From contig NZ_CABPSQ010000002.1 of NCBI RefSeq assembly GCF_902459775.1, positions 1,116,001 through 1,180,000 of the forward strand: 64,000 bases of DNA, read 5' to 3'. Source of the DNA: Pandoraea captiosa. GTDB taxonomy: Bacteria; Pseudomonadota; Gammaproteobacteria; Burkholderiales; Burkholderiaceae. Below are positions 1 through 8,504 of this stretch, in pieces (within the stretch, counting starts at the first letter, position 1; each line of letters begins with the position of its first letter). A model generated the notes under the pieces. That model saw nothing but the letters and a program-made list of their open reading frames with translations. It was not told the origin of the DNA and made no database searches. The position numbers and the translations under genes are program-made.

Positions 1-2674
1 GGCGAAGGAAGCGATTCCGAGCATCGTCGAGATCAAGGACTACATGTTCGCGCAGACGGCGGCCGGCGGCGCGATTCTTGCCGGTCTGGAACATCTGGAC
101 GAGCGCTATCTGCGCGCCGTGGGCTACGCCACGAAGTCGAAGCGCAATGCGTTCCCGAAGATGGTGCTGATCGGCGACATCGTCGGCGACGACGACAACG
201 CGGTCGCGCAGGCCACCTCGGAAGTGATTCGCATGGCCAACGGCAAGAGCGGCGAAGGCTTCGTCGCCGTGTCGGCCGAGGCGCGCAAGAAGTTCTGGCT
301 GGATCGCTCGCGGACTGCCGCGATCGCCCGCCACACGAACGCCTTCAAGATCAACGAAGACGTGGTGATTCCGCTGCATCGCATGGGCGAGTACACGGAT
401 CACATCGAACGCATCAATATCGAGCTCTCGCTCAAGAACAAGCTGCAACTCGTCGACGCGCTCGAAACGTTCTTCGAAGCGGGCAACCTGCCGCTCGGCA
501 AGACGGACGACGCCAACGAGATTCCGTCGGCCGAACTGCTCGAAGACCGCGTGCAAACGGCGCTGACGATGCTTCGCGAAGTCCGCGCGCGCTGGGAATT
601 CCTGCGCGATAACTTCGAAATGCCGCTCGCCGAGGCGATTCCGCTGCTCAACCGTCACGGCATTCGCGAGATCAACGTCGCACTCAACGAGCGTTTGAAC
701 AAGCAACCGGAAACGCGTCTGATCGATCTGCTTCAGGATCGCACGGTGCGCATTTCGTGGAAGCAGGAGATCCGCGCGGAACTGCGCCAGATCTTCACCG
801 GCGGCGAGTTCAAGCCGATCCTCGACGAGGCGCAGGCGATTCACAAACGCGTGCTGCACGGCCGTGTCTTCGTTGCCCTGCACATGCACGCCGGCGACGG
901 CAACGTGCACACGAACATCCCGGTGAACTCGGACAACTACGAGATGCTCCAGGATGCGCACAAGGCCGTGGCCCGCATCATGGACATCGCGCGTTCGCTC
1001 GACGGCGTGATCTCGGGCGAGCATGGTATCGGGATCACCAAGCTGGAGTTCCTGACCGAAGCCGAAATCGGCGAGTTCCGCGCCTACAAGCTGCGCGTGG
1101 ACCCGGAAGGGCGCTTCAACAAGGGCAAGCTGCTCAACCTGCCCGAACTGCCGGCCGATCTGCGGAACGCCTATACGCCCAGCTTCGGGCTGATGGGTTA
1201 CGAGTCGCTCATCATGCAGCAGTCGGACATCGGCGCCATTGCCGACAGCGTGAAAGACTGCCTGCGTTGCGGCAAGTGCAAGCCGGTGTGCGCCACGCAC
1301 GTGCCGCGTGCGAACCTGCTCTACAGCCCGCGCAACAAGATTCTGGCGACGTCGCTGCTCATCGAGGCGTTCCTGTACGAAGAACAGACGCGTCGTGGCG
1401 TGTCGATCAAGCACTGGGACGAGTTCAACGACGTGGCCGATCACTGCACGGTCTGCCACAAGTGCGCCACGCCCTGCCCGGTCAAGATCGACTTCGGCGA
1501 CGTGACGATGAACATGCGCAACTTGCTGCGCAAGATGGGCAAGAAGAAGTTCAACCCGGGCGCGGCTGCCGGCATGTTCTTCCTGAACGCGACCAACCCG
1601 GAGACGATCAACATCACCCGCAAGGTGATGATCGACTGGGGCTACAAGGCGCAGCGTTTCGGCGCGGACATTTTCAAGAAAATTGCGAAGAAGCAGACGG
1701 CGCATCCGCCGGCGACCGTCGGCAAGCCGGCGCTGCGCGAGGAAGTGATCCACTTCGTCAACAAGAAGATGCCGGGCAACCTGCCGAAGAAGACGGCGCG
1801 CGCGCTGCTCGACATCGAAGACAACAAGGTGGTGCCGATCATTCGCAATCCGAAGGCCACGACCGTGGATTCGGAAGCGGTGTTCTACTTCCCGGGCTGC
1901 GGCTCGGAGCGTCTGTTCTCGCAGGTCGGTCTGGCCACGCAGGCCATGCTCTGGCACGTGGGCGTGCAGACGGTGCTGCCGCCGGGCTATCTGTGCTGCG
2001 GTTATCCGCAACGCGGGTCGGGGCAGGGCGAGAAGGCCGAGAAGATCGTGACGGACAACCGCGTGCTGTTCCATCGCATGGCCAACACGCTGAACTACCT
2101 CGACATCAAGACCGTGGTGGTGTCGTGCGGGACTTGCTACGATCAGCTGGCCGGTTATGAATTCGAGAAGATTTTCCCGGGCTGCCGCATCGTGGACATT
2201 CACGAATATCTGCTCGAGAAGAACGTAAAGCTCGAAGGCGTGAACGGTACGCGCTACATGTATCACGACCCGTGCCACACGCCGATCAAGACGATGGACC
2301 CGGTCAAGCTCGTGAATCAATTGATGGGCAGCGAGAACGACGGCTACAAGATCGAGAAGAACGATCGTTGCTGTGGCGAATCGGGTACGCTGGCGGTCAC
2401 GCGTCCGGACATCTCGACACAGATCCGTTTCCGCAAGGAAGAGGAGATGCGCAAGGGCGCGGCGAAACTGCGGGCGGACGGCAAGGTGGACGACGTCAAG
2501 ATCCTGACGAGCTGCCCGTCGTGCCTGCAAGGCCTGTCGCGCTACAACGAGGACGCGGACGTCACCGCCGACTACATCGTCGTCGAGATCGCCAAGCACG
2601 TGCTGGGCGATCAGTGGCTGGTGGACTACGTCAAGGATGCGAACAACGGCGGTATCGAACGCGTGCTCGTCTGA
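1..2674 (+). CDS. FAD-linked oxidase / Fe-S (CCG-domain) oxidoreductase, 5'-truncated by window edge
   Basis: The reading frame is open from base 2, so the start lies upstream; 890 residues are visible. The first ~400 residues are the C-terminal half of a FAD-linked oxidase (D-lactate/glycolate dehydrogenase type), with HMHAGDGNVHTN near residue 294 and ISGEHGIGITK soon after. Two 4Fe-4S ferredoxin-like motifs follow, CLRCGKCKPVC near residue 420 and HCTVCHKCATPCP near 481. Two cysteine-rich CCG domains close the protein (PGCGSE, CCGYPQ, SCGTCYD, then DPCHTP, CCGESG, SCPSC). Such fusions in Burkholderiaceae are very long proteins predicted to oxidise a 2-hydroxyacid and pass electrons to the quinone pool. 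Fold and cofactors are clear; the substrate is not known from sequence. Confidence 0.9.
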   Translation, partial: AKEAIPSIVEIKDYMFAQTAAGGAILAGLEHLDERYLRAVGYATKSKRNAFPKMVLIGDIVGDDDNAVAQATSEVIRMANGKSGEGFVAVSAEARKKFWLDRSRTAAIARHTNAFKINEDVVIPLHRMGEYTDHIERINIELSLKNKLQLVDALETFFEAGNLPLGKTDDANEIPSAELLEDRVQTALTMLREVRARWEFLRDNFEMPLAEAIPLLNRHGIREINVALNERLNKQPETRLIDLLQDRTVRISWKQEIRAELRQIFTGGEFKPILDEAQAIHKRVLHGRVFVALHMHAGDGNVHTNIPVNSDNYEMLQDAHKAVARIMDIARSLDGVISGEHGIGITKLEFLTEAEIGEFRAYKLRVDPEGRFNKGKLLNLPELPADLRNAYTPSFGLMGYESLIMQQSDIGAIADSVKDCLRCGKCKPVCATHVPRANLLYSPRNKILATSLLIEAFLYEEQTRRGVSIKHWDEFNDVADHCTVCHKCATPCPVKIDFGDVTMNMRNLLRKMGKKKFNPGAAAGMFFLNATNPETINITRKVMIDWGYKAQRFGADIFKKIAKKQTAHPPATVGKPALREEVIHFVNKKMPGNLPKKTARALLDIEDNKVVPIIRNPKATTVDSEAVFYFPGCGSERLFSQVGLATQAMLWHVGVQTVLPPGYLCCGYPQRGSGQGEKAEKIVTDNRVLFHRMANTLNYLDIKTVVVSCGTCYDQLAGYEFEKIFPGCRIVDIHEYLLEKNVKLEGVNGTRYMYHDPCHTPIKTMDPVKLVNQLMGSENDGYKIEKNDRCCGESGTLAVTRPDISTQIRFRKEEEMRKGAAKLRADGKVDDVKILTSCPSCLQGLSRYNEDADVTADYIVVEIAKHVLGDQWLVDYVKDANNGGIERVLV

Positions 2675-2712
2675 TGATCTTTCTGCCCCTTCCTCCCCGT
2701 CCTCTCCTTCTG
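2675..2712 (+). repeat. Pyrimidine-rich, roughly 9-bp periodic tract after the oxidoreductase stop
   Basis: Immediately after the stop the coding strand becomes almost purely C/T, with loosely repeated units such as TCTGCCCCT, TCCTCCCCG and TCCTCTCCT. No hairpin with a T-run is visible. It is one of the weaker members of the short-period intergenic repeats seen across this window. Confidence 0.4.
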
Positions 2713-2772
2713 CCCCCGCTGCGCCTGGCGGGGAACGCGGCCGATGCCTGACCGACGGATCACGGAGGTGGC

Positions 2773-4461
2773 ATGGAGGTAGTCTACACAGCACTGATCC
2801 TGCTGTTCGTCGTGGCGCTGACCGGCGTGCTGGTCAGCTTCGTCCGGTTCCTGCCCGTGCCGCTCGTGCAGATCGCCGTGGGTGCCGCGCTCGCTTATCC
2901 GGGCGCGGGCCTGCACATCGATCTCGACCCTGAGATCTTCTTCCTGCTGTTCATTCCGCCGCTGCTCTTCGCCGACGGCTGGCGCATGCCCAAGCGCGAG
3001 TTCTGGCACCTTCGGGTGCCGATCATCGCCATGGCGCTCGGCCTCGTGATCTTCACCGTGCTGGGCGTTGGCTACTTCATCCACTGGATGATTCCCTCGA
3101 TTCCGCTGGCGGTTGCGTTCGCACTCGGTGGCGTGCTCTCGCCGACCGACGCCGTTGCCGTCTCCGCGCTGACCGGGCGCATGCGCATGCCCACGCGCCT
3201 TATGCACGTGCTCGAAGGCGAGGCGATGATGAACGACGCCTCCGGTCTGGTGGCGTTCAAGTTTGCGCTGGTGGCCGCCACGACCGGCATCTTCTCCATC
3301 GGCAACGCCACGTTCTCGTTCTTCGTGATTGCGATCGGCGGCCTGCTCGCGGGCTGGGCGGTGACCTGGCTGTTCACGCAATTCCATCGCCGCGTGCTCG
3401 ACGCCTCCACCGAAGAGCCCGCGACCGTGGTGCTGCTCCTGCTGCTCATGCCGTTTGCCGCCTATCTGCTTGCCGAGCATTTCGGGTTTTCCGGCATTCT
3501 CGCGGCCGTGGCGGCGGGCATGACGGTCAGCTCCACGGATCTGCTCAACTCTCGCACGGCCACACGCATTCTCGGCAACGGGGTGTGGTCGATGCTCGAA
3601 TTCGTGTTCAATGGCGCGGTGTTCGTACTGCTTGGCCTGCAATTGCCCGACATCGTGCGCGCGGCCCTGCGCCCGAGCGAGCACCTTTGGGGCACGCTGG
3701 TAAATCTGGGCGAGCTGATGTTCTACGTGGGCGCCATCTCGGCGGTGCTGATCGTGCTGCGCTTTTGCTGGGTATGGGTGGCCTGGCGGGTGATGTATTT
3801 CCTCGGCATGCGTCGCGGGGAAATCACGATGAAGCCCGGCATTCGCTTCACCGGTGTGACGGCCCTGTCCGGCGTGCGCGGGGCGGTGACGCTCGCCGGT
3901 GCGCTTTCCGTGCCGTTGGCGCTGCCGGGCGGCGCGCCGTTCCCAGGCCGCGACCTGCTGATTTTCCTTGCCGCCGGTGTGATCCTGCTCTCGCTCATAG
4001 GCGGCAGCCTCGGGCTGCCGGTACTGCTGCGCGGTGTGCGCTGGCCGGTCGAAGACCCGCGCAATCGCGAGATGGGCGAGGCGAGGCTTGCGGCGTCGGA
4101 AGCGGCGATCCGTGCCGTCGAATCGTTGCAGAAGGTGATTGCGAAGTCGGGCGACGAACTGGACACGGCCGTGTGCGCCGAAGCCGCCGCCCGGGTGATG
4201 GGACGTTATCGCCGCACGCTCAATGCGTCGACGGCGACCGACGAGATGCGCGAGCGCGCGGTGCGGGAGGTGGAAGTGGAGCGTCGTTTGCGCGCGGCGG
4301 CGTTGCAGGCCGAGCGCGTGGAGCTGTCGCGTCTGCGCATTACGCACCGCATCAACGACGAAACGCTGCGCGAACTGCTCAGCGAAATCGATTTTGCCGA
4401 ACTCGCGCTCGGGCCGGTCGATCCTGCGACGGGCAAGCGCCGAAAGGGCAGAAAGCACTGA
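2773..4461 (+). CDS. Na+/H+ antiporter, CPA1 (NhaP/YjcE) family
   Basis: A 562-residue inner-membrane cation/proton antiporter. About twelve hydrophobic segments fill residues 1-410. The ion-binding region contains SPTDAVAVSAL near residue 125 (with the conserved Asp of the TD motif), and EGEAMMNDASGLVAF near 150 carries the conserved ND pair of CPA1 exchangers. The last ~150 residues are a soluble, Arg/Glu-rich cytoplasmic tail, probably regulatory. The ATG is preceded by GGAGGT about 5 bases upstream, which fixes the start. The predicted role is exchange of Na+ or K+ for protons in pH and salt homeostasis; the transported ion cannot be read from sequence. It stands alone on the plus strand. 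Confidence 0.92.
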   Translation: MEVVYTALILLFVVALTGVLVSFVRFLPVPLVQIAVGAALAYPGAGLHIDLDPEIFFLLFIPPLLFADGWRMPKREFWHLRVPIIAMALGLVIFTVLGVGYFIHWMIPSIPLAVAFALGGVLSPTDAVAVSALTGRMRMPTRLMHVLEGEAMMNDASGLVAFKFALVAATTGIFSIGNATFSFFVIAIGGLLAGWAVTWLFTQFHRRVLDASTEEPATVVLLLLLMPFAAYLLAEHFGFSGILAAVAAGMTVSSTDLLNSRTATRILGNGVWSMLEFVFNGAVFVLLGLQLPDIVRAALRPSEHLWGTLVNLGELMFYVGAISAVLIVLRFCWVWVAWRVMYFLGMRRGEITMKPGIRFTGVTALSGVRGAVTLAGALSVPLALPGGAPFPGRDLLIFLAAGVILLSLIGGSLGLPVLLRGVRWPVEDPRNREMGEARLAASEAAIRAVESLQKVIAKSGDELDTAVCAEAAARVMGRYRRTLNASTATDEMRERAVREVEVERRLRAAALQAERVELSRLRITHRINDETLRELLSEIDFAELALGPVDPATGKRRKGRKH

Positions 4462-4497
4462 CGTGAGGCGCGCGCCGAGTGCTGAGGGCTTGTGCTC

Positions 4498-4532
4498 GAT
4501 AGTGAGTGATAGTGATCGATAGTGAGCGATCG
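4498..4532 (+). repeat. 10-bp tandem repeat (GATAGTGAGT type), 3 units plus partial
   Basis: Three consecutive units, GATAGTGAGT, GATAGTGATC and GATAGTGAGC, then GATCG, lie between the antiporter stop and the HIT gene. Variation is confined to the last three positions of the unit. Confidence 0.85.
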
Positions 4533-4553
4533 CCAAGGGAAGGGAGAGCGTAG

Positions 4554-4991
4554 ATGGAATGTCCGTTTTGCGCCGGTGACGGCGGTGAAGTCGTATGGCG
4601 CGATCCGGTGCTGCGTGTGGTGCTGGCGAACGAAGCCGGTTACCCGGGCTTTGCCCGCGTGATCTGGCACGCGCACGTGGCCGAAATGAGCGATCTGCCG
4701 CAGGCCGCGCGCGAACATGTGATGCGCGCCGTGTTCGCCGTCGAGACGGCACAGCGCACGGTGATGTCGCCGCACAAGGTCAACGTGGCGAGTCTGGGCA
4801 ATATGGTGCCGCACGTGCATTGGCATGTGATCCCGCGTTATCGCGACGACATTCACTTCCCCGGCTCGGTGTGGAGTGCCCCGCAACGCGAATTGCCGCA
4901 AGCCGTGATCGCCGAGCGCTCGGCGTGGATGCCTGCGCTGCGCGAGGCCATCGTGGCAGAATTGGAGCGAATCCCGGGATGGCCGGCGTAA
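4554..4991 (+). CDS. HIT family protein (histidine-triad nucleotide hydrolase)
   Basis: A 145-residue cytoplasmic protein carrying the histidine triad as HVHWHVIPR around residues 84-92, the signature of HIT hydrolases/transferases acting on nucleoside phosphoramidates or dinucleoside polyphosphates. The N-terminus begins MECPFC, a CxxC pair found in a subset of HIT proteins and possibly metal-binding. Length is typical. The start follows an AAGGGAAGGGAGAG ribosome-binding region. It stands alone between the antiporter and the DUF971 gene; physiological substrate unknown. Confidence 0.92.
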   Translation: MECPFCAGDGGEVVWRDPVLRVVLANEAGYPGFARVIWHAHVAEMSDLPQAAREHVMRAVFAVETAQRTVMSPHKVNVASLGNMVPHVHWHVIPRYRDDIHFPGSVWSAPQRELPQAVIAERSAWMPALREAIVAELERIPGWPA

Positions 4992-5193
4992 GCTGCGGGC
5001 CAAGCCGGTCGCGTTCTGGCGGCGATCGCTCCCCGACGAGGGCAGGCGCGGGGGCGTTTGCGATGTCGCGGGTGTCTTGCCGGTGCGCGCACCCGAAATC
5101 CCGAGGCCACGCGTCGGTCGGCATGACCGCTCGGGGCTGAGCAGCTATACTGCCCGCCGACGTGCGGCACGAGGTGCCGCCGCAGGTGTCACT

Positions 5194-5229
5194 TAACGTG
5201 TCAACCGAATGTGCCACGGAATGTGTCAC
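5194..5229 (+). repeat. 12-bp degenerate tandem repeat
   Basis: Three adjacent 12-mers, TAACGTGTCAAC, CGAATGTGCCAC and GGAATGTGTCAC, share a core A-GTG-C-C pattern. They sit 35-71 bases upstream of the DUF971 gene, in a 273-bp spacer where I see no other clear element. Confidence 0.6.
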
Positions 5230-5264
5230 AAACCGGCACGCAATGAATTTTCTGGAGCAAGACC

Positions 5265-5678
5265 ATGGCTGGGCTGGAGAAAGACACGCCGATTCCCGTT
5301 TCCCTGACGCTGCATCGCGCTTCGAAGGTGCTGGAACTCGGTTACGAAGACGGCAAGACTTACCGCCTGCCGTTTGAATTGCTGCGTGTGCTCTCGCCAT
5401 CGGCGGAAGTGCGCGGTCACGGTCCGGGGCAGGAGACGCTGCAAACCGGCAAGCGCGACGTCACGCTCAACGGCCTGGAGCCGATCGGCAATTACGCGGT
5501 GCGTCCCGTGTTCTCGGATGGACACGACACCGGCATTTATTCGTGGGACTTCCTCTACGAGCTGTGCGTGCGACAGGACGCACTGTGGCAGGAGTACCTG
5601 GACAAGCTCGCGGCAGCAGGTGTCGATCGCGACACGCCGATGCCCGCGCCGTCCGCAGGTGGCTGCCACCACCATTGA
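5265..5678 (+). CDS. DUF971 family protein (gamma-butyrobetaine hydroxylase-like N-terminal domain)
   Basis: A 137-residue protein made almost entirely of the DUF971 domain (about residues 12-105), with landmarks LELGYEDGKTYRLPFELLRV and YSWDFLYELC. The fold is known as the N-terminal module of gamma-butyrobetaine hydroxylase and as a small stand-alone domain linked to Fe-S and quinone genes. The C-terminus ends GGCHHH, a Cys/His cluster that could bind a metal ion. It lies 57 bp upstream of ubiE in the same direction, so co-transcription is likely. Start chosen at the ATG after TGGAGCAAGACC. Biochemical function unknown. Confidence 0.85.
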   Translation: MAGLEKDTPIPVSLTLHRASKVLELGYEDGKTYRLPFELLRVLSPSAEVRGHGPGQETLQTGKRDVTLNGLEPIGNYAVRPVFSDGHDTGIYSWDFLYELCVRQDALWQEYLDKLAAAGVDRDTPMPAPSAGGCHHH

Positions 5679-5735
5679 GGTTCCGGTGATGCGCGCCTGA
5701 GCGTGCGCTCGCTTACATGATTTTGGAGATGTGCA

Positions 5736-6470
5736 ATGGGTGATCAGACCCACTTCGGTTATGAAACCGTAGACGAGAAGGAAAAGGCCGGCAAAGTCGC
5801 CGAAGTGTTCCATTCCGTCGCCAGCAAGTACGACATCATGAACGACCTGATGTCGGGCGGGCTGCACCGCATCTGGAAAGCGTTCACGATCGGGCGTGCT
5901 GCTGTGCGCCCGGGCTTCAAGGTGCTCGACATCGCGGGCGGCACGGGCGATCTCTCGAAGGCGTTCGCACGTCAGGCGGGACCGACCGGCGAAGTGTGGC
6001 ACACCGACATCAACGAATCGATGCTGCGCGTGGGGCGCGACCGTCTGCTCGACGACGGCATCGTCACGCCGTCGCTGCTGTGCGACGCCGAGAAGTTGCC
6101 GTTCCCGTCGAACTATTTCGACGTGGTAAGCGTGGCGTTCGGCCTGCGCAACATGACGCACAAGGACGCGGCGCTTGCGGAAATGCGCCGCGTGATCAAG
6201 CCGGGCGGCAAGGTCATGGTGCTGGAATTCTCGAAGGTCTGGCAGCCGCTGGAAAAGGCGTACGACGCTTATTCGTTCAAGGTGCTGCCGTGGCTCGGCT
6301 CGCGCATCGCGGGCGACGCCGACAGCTACCGCTATCTGGCCGAATCGATTCGCATGCACCCGGATCAGGAAACGCTCAAGTCGATGATGGAAGACGTCGG
6401 CCTCGAACGGGTCGAGTATCACAACCTGACGGCGGGCGTCGTAGCGCTGCACATCGGCCGCAAGTTCTAA
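5736..6470 (+). CDS. ubiE: Bifunctional demethylmenaquinone / 2-methoxy-6-polyprenyl-benzoquinol methylase UbiE
   Basis: A 244-residue class I SAM-dependent C-methyltransferase of ubiquinone synthesis. The SAM-binding motif is [14 protein letters not shown] near residue 64; the UbiE-specific segments [14 protein letters not shown] and [13 protein letters not shown] follow. Length and termini match the family. TTTTGGAGATGTGCA precedes the ATG. It is the first quinone gene of a ubiE/ubiJ/ubiB neighbourhood and is followed by an intrinsic terminator, so it probably ends its own transcript with the DUF971 gene. A betaproteobacterium would be expected to use it for ubiquinone-8. Confidence 0.97.
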   Translation: MGDQTHFGYETVDEKEKAGKVAEVFHSVASKYDIMNDLMSGGLHRIWKAFTIGRAAVRPGFKVLDIAGGTGDLSKAFARQAGPTGEVWHTDINESMLRVGRDRLLDDGIVTPSLLCDAEKLPFPSNYFDVVSVAFGLRNMTHKDAALAEMRRVIKPGGKVMVLEFSKVWQPLEKAYDAYSFKVLPWLGSRIAGDADSYRYLAESIRMHPDQETLKSMMEDVGLERVEYHNLTAGVVALHIGRKF

Positions 6471-6556
6471 GTACACGCTCACTTACTGGCTTCGCCCGAC
6501 TTGTCAGACGTATCAAGACTTATCCGGGCGAATCTGACACCCCAGACCCCATGCCG

Positions 6557-6595
6557 CGCCCCGGACGGTGGAAAATTTCCACGCCGGGGCGTTTT
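6557..6595 (+). terminator. Intrinsic terminator downstream of ubiE
   Basis: Arms CGCCCCGG and CCGGGGCG enclose a second stem GTGGAAA/TTTCCAC with a one-base loop, giving about 15 paired bases with a short asymmetry, followed by TTTTGTC. Lies 86 bp after the ubiE stop. Confidence 0.8.
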
Positions 6596-6744
6596 GTCTG
6601 GAATCCCTAAGAACAAGCTAATTTTGCTGTGGCAGAATCGCCCGACGCCTTATCTGGTTTCAGTACGTAAAAAGCGGCTGAACCATTTGGGTTGACGTCT
6701 GTCAATAGACAGCAACCTATAAACTCCACGGAGAGACCAGAACG

Positions 6745-7731
6745 ATGTTCCAGTTCCTGAAAAACAAGCTGTTGTTGGGCGTTGTGGCCGGCGTAGTGGC
6801 GGTCGGCATGACGATCGCGGACGCTGACGCCAAGCGCGTTGGCGGCGGCCGGAGCATCGGCAAGCAGTCCAACACCGTGACGCAACGTCAGGCCACGCCG
6901 CAACAACCGGCGCAAGCCGCACCGGGCGCCGCCCCGACGCAGGCAGCACCGGCCGCCGCCGGCGCAGGTGCCGCGGGTGCGGCTGCCGCCGCCAAGCCGG
7001 CCAACCGCTGGCTCGGACCGATCGCCGGTCTGGCCGCCGGTCTCGGTATCGCCGCGCTGCTGTCGCACTTCGGCATGGGCGGTGCGTTTGCGAGCATGAT
7101 GGCCAACGTCATCATCATCGCGTTGATCGCCTTCGCCGTGATGTGGATCATTCGCCGTTTCCGCGGCAACAAGTCGCAGTCGCAGACGCCGGCCTATGCA
7201 GGCGCAGGCAACGACGCTTCGAATAACTCGCTGCGTCAGTCGTGGGAAAACGAGTCGCGTCAACAACCGGCCCAGCCGTCGCATCTGGCCGGCGCATCCG
7301 GCCTGCCGGTGGCCGCCGGTGCCGCAGCGGGCGCCGCCGCGACGGAGTCGTTCGGTGTGCCGGCCGGTTTCGATACGGAAGGCTTCCTGCGCAGCGCGAA
7401 GGTGTACTTCAACCGTCTGCAAGCCGCATGGGACAAGGGCGATCAGGCCGACATCAACGAGTTCACCACGCCGCAGATGTTCGCGGAAATCAAGATGGAT
7501 CTCGAAGAGCGCGGCAAGTCGACCAACCGTACGGATGTCGTGCAGCTTGACGCCGAACTTCTCGGTATCGAGCAGTCGACCACCGAGTACATGGCAAGCG
7601 TTCGCTTCTCGGGCCTGATCCGCGAAACCGAAGGCGCCGCCGCCGAGCCGTTCAACGAAGTGTGGAACCTGACCAAGCCGGTGACCGGCAACGGTGGCTG
7701 GGTGCTCGCCGGGATTCAGCAGCTCAGCTAA
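6745..7731 (+). CDS. Tim44 / Tim44-like domain membrane protein
   Basis: A 328-residue protein. The N-terminus (MFQFLKNKLLLGVVAGVVAV) is a signal-like hydrophobic segment followed by GGGRS. An Ala/Gly/Pro/Gln-rich linker leads to two adjacent hydrophobic segments at about residues 88-112 and 115-136. The C-terminal ~125 residues (from FDTEGFLRSAKVYFNRLQAAW) form the Tim44-like/MBA1 domain, related to a mitochondrial import factor that associates with membranes. Bacterial members are unassigned. The ATG follows CACGGAGAG. It sits between ubiE and ubiJ, where E. coli has nothing. Family assignment is firm; function is not. Confidence 0.88.
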   Translation: MFQFLKNKLLLGVVAGVVAVGMTIADADAKRVGGGRSIGKQSNTVTQRQATPQQPAQAAPGAAPTQAAPAAAGAGAAGAAAAAKPANRWLGPIAGLAAGLGIAALLSHFGMGGAFASMMANVIIIALIAFAVMWIIRRFRGNKSQSQTPAYAGAGNDASNNSLRQSWENESRQQPAQPSHLAGASGLPVAAGAAAGAAATESFGVPAGFDTEGFLRSAKVYFNRLQAAWDKGDQADINEFTTPQMFAEIKMDLEERGKSTNRTDVVQLDAELLGIEQSTTEYMASVRFSGLIRETEGAAAEPFNEVWNLTKPVTGNGGWVLAGIQQLS

Positions 7732-7768
7732 GCTGGCGACGTTTTTGCCGTAACCTGCCTTACAATGA

Positions 7769-7798
7769 GAGCCCGCGCACCGAAGCGCGGGCTCTTTT
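7769..7798 (+). terminator. Intrinsic terminator after the Tim44-like gene
   Basis: Perfect 10-bp stem GAGCCCGCGC / GCGCGGGCTC with loop ACCGAA, followed by TTTTG. It separates the Tim44-like gene from ubiJ. Confidence 0.88.
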
Positions 7799-7877
7799 GT
7801 TTTTGCCGTCCGAAGATCGTTGCCGGACGGCGTCTTTCGGTGCGACCGGTGTTCAGCGCCGGTCGGCCGCCTAGCTC

Positions 7878-8501
7878 ATGACCGTAGCCGCCAAAGCCTT
7901 TGCCGCCACCGTGAACCATCTGCTTGCCCGCGAACCGTGGGCACGCGAGCGCCTGCGCCATCACATCGGTGCGTCCGCCCGGTTGGCCATGTCCCCAGTC
8001 GACCTGCGCCTGCGCGTGGGCGACGACGGCTATCTCGCCGCCGCCGAAGCCAATTTCCCCTGCGACGTCAGTATCTCGGTGCCCCCGGCGGCGCTGGCCG
8101 ATTTTGCGGGAGGCGGGCAGGCCGCCGTGATGCGTCACGTCAAGATCGAAGGTGACGCCGAGTTCGCCAACACGGTGTCGTATCTTGCCCAGCATCTGCG
8201 CTGGGAGGCTGCGGAAGACCTCAGCAAGGTGATCGGCGACGCTGCCGCGCACCGTGTAACCGAGACCGGCAAGGCCGCCGTGGCAGGCGCACGCCGCACG
8301 GGGGGCACGCTGGCGCGTTCGCTAGCCGATTATCTGGTCGAAGAGAATCCGATGCTTGTGGCGCGACCCCGACTCGATGCCATGCGTGCGGATATCGGTA
8401 CGTTGCGTGACGACCTCGCGCGGCTGGAAAAGCGCATCGAGAAGCTCGAACGTCAGACGGGGACTGCCATTGCGGCGCCTCGCACTCACGGAGGCCGTTG
8501 A
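7878..8501 (+). CDS. ubiJ: Ubiquinone biosynthesis accessory factor UbiJ (SCP2 domain)
   Basis: A 207-residue protein with an SCP2-like lipid-binding domain (about residues 10-115) and a charged C-terminal coiled coil (LRDDLARLEKRIEKLERQ near 175-192). This is the architecture of UbiJ, which holds the hydrophobic ubiquinone intermediates in the soluble Ubi metabolon. It sits 3 bp upstream of ubiB in the same order as E. coli ubiE-ubiJ-ubiB, which supports the name despite low expected sequence identity. No strong Shine-Dalgarno precedes the ATG. Confidence 0.85.
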   Translation: MTVAAKAFAATVNHLLAREPWARERLRHHIGASARLAMSPVDLRLRVGDDGYLAAAEANFPCDVSISVPPAALADFAGGGQAAVMRHVKIEGDAEFANTVSYLAQHLRWEAAEDLSKVIGDAAAHRVTETGKAAVAGARRTGGTLARSLADYLVEENPMLVARPRLDAMRADIGTLRDDLARLEKRIEKLERQTGTAIAAPRTHGGR

Positions 8502-8504
8502 CCG

